Of a stretch of 64,000 nucleotides of DNA, positions 10,254 through 20,700 are shown piece by piece. Source of the DNA: Pomphorhynchus laevis (lineage: Eukaryota > Acanthocephala > Palaeacanthocephala > Echinorhynchida > Pomphorhynchidae). Each line of letters opens with the position of its first letter. Within the stretch, counting starts at the first letter, position 1. Position numbers and translations under genes: made by a program. The stretch spans positions 124,001 to 188,000 of the forward strand of contig WNNJ02003660.1 in assembly GCA_012934845.2 (NCBI GenBank), read 5' to 3'. The notes below the pieces were generated by a model. The model was not told the DNA's origin. It saw only the letters and a list, made by a program, of their open reading frames with translations, and did no database searches.

Positions 10254-13200
10254 TCAGGTGTCGAGAAGGTGTGAACGGAGGAGGTGTTTGAATGTGATAA
10301 AGGAGGGAGCGCGGCGGACGTCGAGAGGGAGTTGATTCCAGGCGAGTGAGGCGGCGACGAGGAAGGATCGGAGACCGTAGTTGTTGGAGTAATTAGGAAC
10401 GTGGAGTAAGAGGGTATGACAGGAACGAAGCGATAGCGAGGTGGGGCGAGTATCGTCTAAGAAAGGAAGGTTGATGAACGATGGGGAGCCGACAGCGATG
10501 AGACGAAAAGTAACGAGAAGAAGGCGGAGTTTGATGCGGATGTGGATGGTGGGCCAGGAGAGTTGGGCAAAATATGTGGATGTGTGGTCGAAGCGACGGA
10601 GACGAAAGAGCACTCGAACGGCGGTGTTGATTATTCGTTGTAGGGGTAGGATGATGGATTTTGGAGAATTGGCGAAAAGGCTAAGGCAGTAATCGATTTT
10701 AGGGAAAAGAAGCGATGAAAGAAGATACATACAAGAACGGAAGTCGATAAGGGGCGGATACGGCGGATGTCACGAAGAATTAAGTTAGACGAGCGGACCT
10801 TGTCACGGACGAAGGGTTTAAGGGAAAGGTGATCATCGAAATGGAAGCCTAAGAAAGTGAGATTGTGGACTATAGGGATGATCGATGAGGCAAAAGATAC
10901 AATGGGAGGATATATGCTTGGTTTACGGGGAAGGATCCACATTATTTTGGACTTTTCGGCGTTTAGAACGAGATGGAGATTGGAGAGACGTTTGTAGATA
11001 GAAGAAAGACAGTTGGAGGCAGAAATGCCGATATCGTGTATGCGATGTGCGGGTGCATGAGCATAGATTAGAATGTCATCGGCGTATTGCATGACGTTAA
11101 AGGAGTAAGGTTTGATAAATGGAGAGAGATCGCCAAGCAAAAGAGAGAAAAGCAGGGGACCTAGGACTGAACCTTGTGGAACCCCGCAAAAAATAGGGAT
11201 GGGAGGGGAGGATGATGAATTAGAACAGACGCGAAAGGAACGGTCGGATAGATATGAGGCGAACCAAGCTACGGAGGAGGAAGAAAAGCCGTAATCATAA
11301 CGAAGGCGAGAAAGGAGGACGGAGTGGTCGACAATGTCGAATGCGGAGGAGAGGTCGAGGGAGATGAGAACACTATATAGAGCCTTGTCTCGAGAAATGA
11401 GTAAGTCGTTGTACACTTTTATGCATGCGATTTCTGTCGAGTGATTAGAGCGGAAAGCGGATTGGAAAGGAGGGTACAGATTGGATGAGGAGAGATAAGC
11501 GTTGATTTGTATTAAGATGAGGCGTTCTAAGAGCTTTGAAAGAGTAGGGAGTAGTGAAATGGGGCGATAGCTAGAAGGAAGGGAGGGGTCGAGCGATTGT
11601 TTCTTAAGGAGGGGACGAACGATTGCGGATTTCCAGTGTGAAGGGAAGATACGACTGCGGATGGACGAGTTAAACAAGGTTGTGAGAAATGGGGATATCG
11701 ATGAGCATATAGATTTTAATATGTGGGTAGGCAGGGGATCGGCAGGTGAGGTTTTGTTGGGCAAGGACATGAGGACAGATGATACTTCTGTAGGTGATAC
11801 AGGGAGAAGATGAAAGAGTTCCGGAAGGATGAGAGTAGACTGTGCAGAGTGGGATAGGATGGAGACCGGGGTGTCAGAGAGCAGCGTGGATACTTTAGTC
11901 TGGAGAAATGACAAATAATCATTAGCATTGATGTTGCACGGCGAAGAGGAGCGAGTAAAGATTGAGTTAAAAGTATGCTAGAGAGTCTTAGAGTTGAATG
12001 AAGTGATGATTTTATGCTGCCAGAAGGAGTTGCATTTGGTACGTAGTAGGTGGAGATGAGACCGGCGAAGAGCAAGATAGGAATCACGGAAAGACGGAGT
12101 GATCGAGCGGAAATCGCGTCTGAGAGAGCGGTGATAGACTCGAAAAGCATGGCGGAGTCGACGCTTTGAGAGTAGGCATTGGATGTCAAACCATGGGGCA
12201 CGGTGCAAGCGACGGTGTGGGTGAGACTTGAAGGGCAAGAGAATATCGAGAGTGGATGTGAGTTCAGAGTCGAAAAGAAAGGCGAGATCGTGAGGAGATG
12301 AATATGTTATTGTGGGTAATGATAGAGACGATTTGAGTAAGGCAGAGCGGAGAAGGGAGAGGTCAAGATTTCTCCAAGGGCGACGTAGGATTGTAGGTGT
12401 GTGAGGAGGGGTGTGGTTGCGAGCGAGATCAAGGGTGATAAGAAAGTGATCGGATAGACCAGGATCAGAGATGGACAGTGAGGTGTGGGCAGCAAAATGA
12501 TCGGGGACAGCGATGATGTCAAGTGCCCCGCCAAGTATATGTGTGGGGGCAGTGGAGATTAGTTTGTAATTGTAGTTGGATAGAATGTTGATGAAGCGGA
12601 TGGAATCTGTGGAAGAGGGGCGGTCTAGGCGGATATTGAAGTCGCCTAGAACGAGTGAAGGGATTGAGGACAAAGAACAATGAGAAAGGAGGTCAGCGAG
12701 TTCGGTAAAAAATAAGGCTGTAGGAGCTGATGAACCAGGACGGTATACAATGGCGAGATCTAGAGTGATCGGGTTAGAATAACGACAAGTGAGCAATTCA
12801 AAAGAGCAAGGACTGAAAGGGGGATTGATTTTGCGAAGAGACGCTGGGTGACGCGCGAATTCGTTGATGCCGCAATGATTAGAGGATTTAGAAGGGCATG
12901 AGCTGAGGGGGCGGGCGGATTCGACTAGGGAGCAACCGGCAGAGAGCAGACGGCGAATGGAAAGGTCGTCGGAATCTGAGTGCCAGGATTCAGTGAGGCA
13001 GAAGAGATCGATGGATTGCTTGGTGAATAGGTTGAGGATAAGATCGGTTTTTTTGATAATAGATCTAGTGTTGAGGAGACCGAGGCGGAAACCGTGTGTT
13101 GGGGCGAAAGAGACTAGTTTAGAAGACACATAGGAGAGATGGAGCGCCATCGAATTTTTGGACGGGAGTGGACAACTTGAAAATTTCCGTCTATGTTTCG

Positions 13201-13375
13201 GATGGCGAGTGATGTTTCGCCGTTTTCCTCGCGACGGCATTTTTGATGCGGGCTGACGAGATTCGAGCGATTTCAGAAGGGGCGCGATCGGGGAAAATTC
13301 GAGTGGTTGAAGATGACATGAGTTTGAATCGTTGAGAGAGGACAGAAGACGCGTGAGAGCGATGCTTGAAAACAA
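10254..13375 (-). pseudogene. LINE ORF2: endonuclease and reverse transcriptase with a stop and a frameshift
   Basis: The endonuclease reads LGLLNTRSI, FCLTESWHSD, LVLGDFNIRLDRPSS and LSDHFLITLDL (13140-12420). The reverse transcriptase reads YRPISLLPTLSKLLERLI, ISLDLSSAFDIVDHS, GVPQGSVLGPLLFS and catalytic QYADDILIYA (11590-11060). A C-terminal region with SWPTIHIRIKLRL follows. An in-frame stop at 11978-11980 separates the two domains, and the frame shifts near 10720. All catalytic blocks are otherwise intact, so decay is recent. The DLSSAFDIVDHS style suggests the L2/CR1 group. Confidence 0.85.
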
Positions 13376-14006
13376 TTTTTAGGAGAGGGGGCTGGGAAGG
13401 ATTAGATTGAGAAGATTTGTTTAGACGGATGAAAGCGACATGAGAAATGTCCTTGAAAAAAGAAGGTTTATCCGCAGGAACAATAGACGAGAGGATGGAT
13501 CTGAAGGAGGAAACATCGTGGTCCAGACGTGCTTGTGGAGATAAGGAGTTAGAAGGCGTGATATTAGTAACAATGACGCAACGATCGCGAGAAGCAAAGC
13601 GCTTCCGTAAAGGAGAACGACTGACGTGAGTAGGTGAGATCACGATAGAAGTGCTGGCAGTTGATGATTTGGAGGGATTTGGTTTGACGACGGGAGACAT
13701 AGAGGATAATGATAATAAAGAGGGTGGCAAGCGATGTGAGGAAAGGTTATGAGTGGAAGGATAGTGGAGGTTGGTGGAGGTGATTTTGATTGATGGATGC
13801 AAGTTATTGAGAAACGAGACAGGAAGGACGGGACGTGGGGTGTCGGGGAGTGAATATGACATGGAATGGGAAGTGTATATGGTTGCAGGGTCGGTGGGTT
13901 GAGAAAGGACATTAGAAACGACGGGGGTAGTTTGAGTTGACGTGTTGGATGTTGATATGTGCTTTTTGGAAAGGTTGCATATTAGTTTGTTGGCACAAAA
14001 GCACAT
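13191..14006 (-). CDS. LINE ORF1 protein
   Basis: A 271-residue open frame rich in Ser, Thr and Pro in its first half. The C-terminal half (DRCVIVTNITPSN, then LKIVFKHRSHAS) matches the RNA-binding domain of CR1/L2 ORF1 proteins and the corresponding part of the ORF1 at 1272-2468. No N-terminal zinc finger is evident, unlike that protein. It overlaps ORF2 by about 185 bases. It probably coats the element RNA. Confidence 0.65.
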   Translation of the reverse strand: MCFCANKLICNLSKKHISTSNTSTQTTPVVSNVLSQPTDPATIYTSHSMSYSLPDTPRPVLPVSFLNNLHPSIKITSTNLHYPSTHNLSSHRLPPSLLSLSSMSPVVKPNPSKSSTASTSIVISPTHVSRSPLRKRFASRDRCVIVTNITPSNSLSPQARLDHDVSSFRSILSSIVPADKPSFFKDISHVAFIRLNKSSQSNPSQPPLLKIVFKHRSHASSVLSQRFKLMSSSTTRIFPDRAPSEIARISSARIKNAVARKTAKHHSPSET

Positions 14007-14140
14007 ACGAAGTCTTCTTTAGCCTTATTCTTGTCGCAGGTGATTGTTGTCCAGACGCTGCAGTCGTGTATCGAGCACTGTACTTGCAGTTGTCCATAGT
14101 TGGTGTTCGTCTTAGTTGTTTTCTTACGTTCACCCATAAA

Positions 14141-14318
14141 CGATGGTTGTCGTCGATTGTTGTCGTCGATGGTTGTCGTCGATGGTTGTCGTTGATGGTT
14201 GTCGTCGGTTGTTGTCGTTGATGGTTGTCGTTGATGGTTGTCGTTGATGGTTGTCGTTGATGGTTGTCGTCGATGGTTGTCGTCGATTGTTGTCGTAGAT
14301 GGTTGTCGTGGTGCGTCG
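14141..14318. repeat. 13-bp tandem repeat in LINE 5' region
   Basis: About 13 copies of GGTTGTCGTYGAT in near-constant register, with variants of the Y position and a few T/G changes. It lies directly upstream (in LINE orientation) of ORF1, where such elements carry internal promoters. Repeated 5' units are common in non-LTR elements, so it may be the LINE's own 5' UTR rather than a separate satellite. Confidence 0.75.
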
Positions 14319-14351
14319 ATGGTTGTCCTTGTGCTTTAAAACTGTTAAATT

Positions 14352-14430
14352 TGCTGGATTGATCTAGAACTGGATTGATCTGGAACTGGATTGATCTGGA
14401 ACTGCATTGATCTGAACTGGATTGATTGTA
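14352..14430. repeat. 16-bp tandem repeat upstream of RRP1
   Basis: Four to five units of CTGGATTGATCTGGAA, about 170-240 bases before the RRP1 start codon. The unit length is 16, and 12 of 16 positions (GGATTRATCTGG) match the consensus of the larger degenerate array at 33800-34780. The two are probably related, or share an origin. Confidence 0.6.
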
Positions 14431-14557
14431 AGAGTTTTAATAACCAGGACTTCTTTTTACGTGTAAAAAGAAAAAAAACGTCATTATTATTCAAAGTTAT
14501 TACAAGACATATATTACAAGTATATTTTTGTCATTTCATATTAAAATCACGTTCTCG

Positions 14558-14586
14558 CTGTTATTGTTGTCCCTGTCTTCTTGTAG
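14558..14586 (+). promoter_or_regulatory. Splice acceptor just before the RRP1 start codon
   Basis: A pyrimidine-rich run ending CTGTCTTCTTGTAG closes at 14586, only 10 bases before the ATG. It looks like a real 3' splice site. Either a 5'-UTR intron ends here or a spliced leader is added here. No upstream exon can be identified from sequence alone. Confidence 0.5.
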
Positions 14587-14596
14587 AATAATTTTT

Positions 14597-14720
14597 ATGT
14601 CGGAGGAGCATAAATGCCGAAAGGAGTTTCATGAGCTTATCAAATCAATGGTGGATCAAGATAAATCTACCCGCCATTCTGCAGTTAAAATGCTCCAGCG
14701 CATGGTATCACAATTAACTG
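14597..14720 (+). CDS. RRP1: RRP1 exon 1
   Basis: Starts at the ATG (MSEEHKCRKEF), the first in this frame. It encodes the first helix of the Nop52 domain and ends CAATTAACTG with GTACGA as donor. One base of the next codon is carried over. The joined codon gives Asp, reading SQLTG-D or SQLT-D at the junction. Confidence 0.85.
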
Positions 14721-17700
14721 GTACGAATATTTATTTTGAAGTTTTAACTTATCAATATATTACATATTTCAATTTTTGTTTTAAAATCTAATTGAGTTTA
14801 AGTCTTAGTAAGTTAAGGTTTCACAACTTTAACTTATCGTTATTTTAGATAACATTATTTCCAAGATTAAGTATCTTTCAAAGTTTCCCATTGATTTTAA
14901 ATGTACAAATGTTTAGATTTTCCGATCTAAACTTTTCGTTGCGATATTTTCTTACTTATTTCGATTATGTTTCACATTTCAAATTTATTTCCAAGTACGG
15001 GCTAAAAAAGTAACGGTTTAGTTTATAAGTGCACATTTCAACGCTCTTTATTATATAAGATACTTGACCTCTAATCCTTATTCTGATACATCGTCTGTTA
15101 TTTTTAGTCAATTCATAAAAATTGTTTTTTTTTTATTTTAAATTTCAATTCTTTATTTTAACTTGATTTTAATTATAAAAAATCTCAAAAAATGTTATCG
15201 AAACCTGATAGCATAGCAGTTCCTCCTGATGACCTCTAATTCTTATTCTGATACAACGTCTGTTATTTATTAGTCAATTCATAAAAATGACGTTTATTTT
15301 AAATTGCAATTTTAAATTTTAACTTGATATAAATTATAAAATATTATAACAATAATATTTGTCGGATCGAGAAATAGTGACCGAAATATTGAGATTGAGA
15401 AATAGTGGAAATACGTCCTTAACACGTATTTGGCCCCGTTGCTATGTTGGGTAGAGGAGTTAGGGGCTGAAACCTGATAGCATAACAGTTCCTCCTGATG
15501 GCCTCCAATCCTTATTCTGATACAACGTCTGTTATTTATTAGTCAATTCATAAAAATGACGTTTATTTTAAATTTAATTTTTTTAACTTGATTTAAATTA
15601 TAGAAAATCTAAAAACAATTATTAATTTTATTATTTAATTATTAAATTTTGATTTAGCATTATTATGTTTTGTTTATTTTATAATTATATTAAATACGTA
15701 GACTCAGTTAGCTGATTTGATTTATTATAATTTTGTTTTTGCATTATAGTTAACACTTATACTCTAATATTATCTTAATATAATATTTTAATATTAATTT
15801 ATTTTAATATTATTGTTATATTATATTTTTGTTGAATAAATAAGATATTATGTGTATAATTGTTCTTAGCAGAAAACATTAGTTCCTTCTTGATAGCTTT
15901 CTGTCTATTGATTTATTACAATTTTTTTTCTTGACGATATTAGCAGTTCCTGACGAAAATTCTAAGAAATTTTAAATAAAGAATTATTGTAAAAATGTTT
16001 TGAATGCTAACTGTTTTAAATTGATAATTTAGTCATTTTAAAGTTTTGGCACTTGTACATTTTTCTAATTTTTAAAATTCTTGGATTTGTTCAAACATCT
16101 TGAAGAATGAAGGTTTGCTATAATATCGTTATCCCTGATTTATATTAAGGGCGAATTATACTGAAAGATTGAATGTTTAAAATCGGACACTGGGCGGCTT
16201 GTTTTCGTTTTATCGTAAATGACATTTCTATCAACTTCGACTTAAGTATTAATTAATATTTCGACATTAATATTAAATCGAAATAATTAATTAATATTTT
16301 ACTCTTCGAAAAATATTAGTGTGGGAAACGTGGTCCTAAATAATATATAAGATTTTGATTCACCGGAAGGATTATAATTATATTAATTAATATTTATCAT
16401 AATTAAGTATATCGTGTATTATCGTACTCCTTTTGCGATACAAATCGATGGCATCTTTTTTTATTTTTTTTTAATTTTTTTCTTTCATTAAACTGTATTA
16501 TTATTTGCCTTGTCAATAAAATTGATTTCAATTTCACCAAAGAATAAAAACTTTATGTTTGACCCATCATGATTGTATTTTTTATTTTATACTAATGAGA
16601 TGGGTAATGCTGTTGTGTCGAGAATTTTGCTCCGTTTTAGAGAATTTTTAAGAAAAAAATTGATGAATAAATATATAAATATTATTAATAAATCGTCTCT
16701 TTGTAGATTTTACAAAAGATGAAATACTTGACATTTGGAGGGGACTCTTCCAATGTTACTGGATGTGCGATAAAATGCTATCACAGGTTGGGTTTTCAGA
16801 AATCATTTCGAAAATACAATTTGCTTATTTTATTAAATGATTTTTATTGAATTCAGAAAAATATATTTAATTTAGCTGAATAATGATATAAAAGTATCTC
16901 ATTAGCTTATTTTAATAAGCTAATTCGGTTATTACTATTAGATCAGTTAATACGATCTAAAAAATTTTTAAATCTTTAATCTTTTCTTACTTTCCTGTCG
17001 TACAGTAAGAAAACTGTACGACAGGAAAGCAAGTCACATAACATTGATTTGGTGCTACATTTTAATAATATAATTAAAATATATTTTAATTAATAATTAT
17101 TCAAGCTGGATCAATGAAAAGAGGAAATTATTTTTGATATATCGCAAACTTCTGTTAGCGTCTTCAGAAAATTACTTCAGAAAATATTATTTTATAACAA
17201 TGTTTTAAAGCATTGTAATTTTCTGAAGATGCTTACAGAAATTAGCGATATATCAAAAATAATTTCCTCTTTTCTTTGATCCAGCTCCTCGACGTTTGAT
17301 CGAGGACTGTCCATCAAAAAAATTTAGAGTGACGACGAAACCACCGCTGACGAATACATCGCCAATATTTCGACACCGAACAGTAACGAAGAAATTTTGA
17401 AATCAAGCCGCGAATATCAAAACTATAAAAAAATAAAAAATTATTTTGAGTGGCAAATGCGTGCCAATCTCGCGCCAACAAGTTTACTAAAAATGACAAA
17501 AATTATCAAACTAATATAGAAAATAATCCCGTAGACGAATTTTGAATAGTATGAACAAGGAAGTCTAGCGGATATACGAAGGAAGTGAACTTCAAGCGAG
17601 ATGAGCAGCAACATGAAAGGAACGGATGCGTGAATTTATCAAATAAATTGAAGTGTAGAGGAGAAGGGAATGAAATAAGGGAATAAAGAGCAGGACGAGA

Positions 17701-20700
17701 TTCGTGGAAATATGGAAGATGTAAGTATGAAGATGAATTACGATGCGGTACACGATGGATCAGGAGAATCAAATGAAACTGTACACGATAGCTACTTGTG
17801 AGAAGCCAGGAAAGATTGAAAATGTGTTAAGACATGTGGATAAAACGACGGAGACGTAGGAGAACGCGAGCTGCTGAGTTTACAATACGTTAGAGAGTTT
17901 GGATAATAGTTCTGGGAGAGTTCGAGAACAGGCTAAGGCAATTATTAATTCGGGAAAATAAAAGGTTGGGTAAACGGGAAAGACAGGAGCGAAAATCGAT
18001 CAACCTAAGAATACGGCGAATATCACGTACTAGCAGGAACAATGAGCGACTTTACCGAGAACAAATGGCTTGAGAGAAATATGGTCGTCAAAGTGGAAAC
18101 CGAGGAATACCAAATTATAAACGACACGAAGAATGGTTTAGTAGATATATATATGGTAGGTGGAGTAATGTTGAGGTGAGATGGAATTATCCACATGATT
18201 TTGCACTTTGCAGGATTGAGCGATAGGCGAAGCGAAGAAAGTTACTGGGAAACGGATAAGAGGCAAGCGGAGGAAGTAAGTGGATGCAAAATCATCGATT
18301 TGTGAAGAAGGTCGATAATAGTAGAGGAGAATGTCATCAACATATTGCATAACACGAAAATTGTGTGTTCCTGTTATTGTGTGTAGATCACCGAGAAGAG
18401 AGAAAATAACGGGACCTAGTACTGAGCCTTTAGGAACACCGTGTGTGAGAGGACGGTTGAGAGAGACAGAATAAGCTGAATAAACGCTGAAAGAACGGTC
18501 AGATAAATAAGAGGAAAACAAGGTAACAAAGGAGTAGAGAATCCATAGTCATGACGAAGTCGATAGAGATGAATGATCGAATAATGATCGTTGATGTTGA
18601 ATGCAGATGAGAGGTCGAGGGAGATTATGACGCTACAAAGTTTTTCTTATCGTGAATGTAAAATATCATCAAAGACTTTGTGACACGCTAGTTCTGTGAA
18701 ATGATTAGACCGAAAAGCATATTGAAGCGAGGAATTCAAATTTGACGATAGAAGATAGGTATTAACCAGATTTAGCATAAGACGTTCTAAGAGTTTTGAT
18801 AAGTTTGGGAGAAGAGATATAAGACGATATGATGACGGATGTGAACTGCCGAGATAGTGTATTTTAGAAGTGGACGAGCAGATTTTTAGTTTGACGGAAA
18901 AGTTCCGCTGAGGATATATGAATTGAACAAGGTTGCCAAAAGCGGATACACCGAATGGCAAATAATCTTAAGTAAGTACATAGGAAGAAGTTCGGCAGGA
19001 GATTTGTTTGGCAATGAAAGGAGAACTTTTGAAACTTTGTCAGAAGAAACGGGAAAGATACAGAAGAGTTCAGGAAGAGATAATTGTATAAAGGCAGTCG
19101 ATGATTGGAGAGTTGAATGGATATATGATAAATTATTAGCAGATTTACATTAAAGATAAGAAGAAAACAAGTTTGGATCAATGTTACTATATGTTGAAGA
19201 ACGTGATAGGAGCGAGTTTAAAGTGTGTCAAGTAGACTTGAGATTCGAAAAAGTGAGTTTATTCTGCTAGAAGAGTGTGCACTTACTTCATATGAGAGAG
19301 TAATAGGAACGACGAATATTTACTTATTCATCACTACACTCGGAGGATACAGAAGTAGAACTTCGTTTGAGGAAACGGAGATAGATTTGAAAGGGTGATG
19401 CATGCGTCGCCTTTAAATTACACAGTATGAATCAAACCATGATGTGCTTCGAGAACGCTTACGAGTATGTAATCGGCGAGGTAATATGCAATCGAGAATT
19501 GTTGTGAGCTCAGAGTCAAATAGAGAGGATAGAAAATTAACGGAAATGAAAGGCGAATTAGGAGACGCAAGAGCAGATCCAAGAATATCAGATCGAAATG
19601 AAGTAAGATTGAGAAATTTTTACGGTCGATTGAATGTAGGCGAGATTCGAGAGAGAGCAAGTTTATCAGTAAGATTAAGATTAAGTATAAAGTAGTCAGA
19701 CCGATCAGGATCTGAGATATTAAATAAAACATTAATAGAGAAACTGCACGGAGTTGCAATGATATCAAGGGTACCAGCAAGTATATGAGGTGGAGGGGTT
19801 CGAAGTAAATGGAGATTATAGTCGGAAAGAATGCTTCCAAGTTTGTTGGAATCTGAATTGGAAGGGCGGTTCAAGCGATTGCTGAAATCACCTAGTACAA
19901 ATAATAGGAGTGCTGAAAGTGAACAATAAGGAAGAAGATCAGCTAGTTCATCGAAAAACTTGGATGGAAGATGGGAAGATCCATGACTATATATGATAGC
20001 GAGTTTAAGTGGAAACGGATGATATGATCTACAGATAAGTAATCCGAAAGATTCGCGTGATAGAGAACAATTAATTTTTATGAGAGATAAGGGAGCGCGA
20101 GCAAAGTGGACAATCCCATCATAATTCGACGTGAATGTCGATAACATATTATCAAAAGAGCAAACCTAATCAACAAGAGAGACTCCTGTTGTACGTAGAC
20201 GACGGTTAGCGAGATCATTAAAACATTCCAACCGTAATTCGACGTGGATATTGATCATGCATTATCAGAAGAGCGAGCAGAATCAACGAGAGATACTCTT
20301 GTTGAATGTAGACGACGGTTAGCGAGATCATTACAATTGGTATGTCAAGATTTAGTTATACAGCAAATGTCAAGCGATTGTTGGGCACATGTGTTTGGAT
20401 AGAACAGATGTTGAGTAGATCAATGCGATACTAGCAATAATCGGAATTGCCTAGAGAAGGAGGCCAGGTTGAGAAACTGGTCTCCATCGAATTTTCGGAC
20501 GATTGTGAACAACACGAAAATTTACATTTTCCAAAAGCTATATCGTATTTTCAAAAACTATATCGTATCATCTATCGATACTGAACCGTTGAAGATGCGT
20601 ATTCGCTTGGAAGCAAAACCGGCGGTATCAAAGATAATATTTTGATCACGATAGCAATCCTCTTTTCTTTTGTAATCGGAAACAAAATTTTAAAATAAAT

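Larger units (their letters stand above)
10183..14330 (-). mobile_element. Nearly full-length L2/CR1-like LINE
   Basis: A 4.1 kb non-LTR element on the minus strand. A repeat-bearing 5' region (14000-14330) is followed by ORF1 (14006-13191), overlapping ORF2 (13375-10254), and a 3' end at about 10183 with AAAATAAA-like sequence. Truncated or decayed relatives occur at 8131, 10068 and 17440, so the family has been active here repeatedly. ORF2 has one in-frame stop and one frameshift, so this copy is recent but probably dead. It ends about 270 bases upstream of the RRP1 start codon, in the opposite orientation. Confidence 0.85.

Noticed and set aside
15440-15520. Canonical hammerhead ribozyme in the Penelope-like UTR
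   Set aside because: The GAAA-to-CTGATGA stretch cannot fold two proper stems, and one or two extra bases separate GAAA from the neighbouring helix. Kept only as a hammerhead-like motif.
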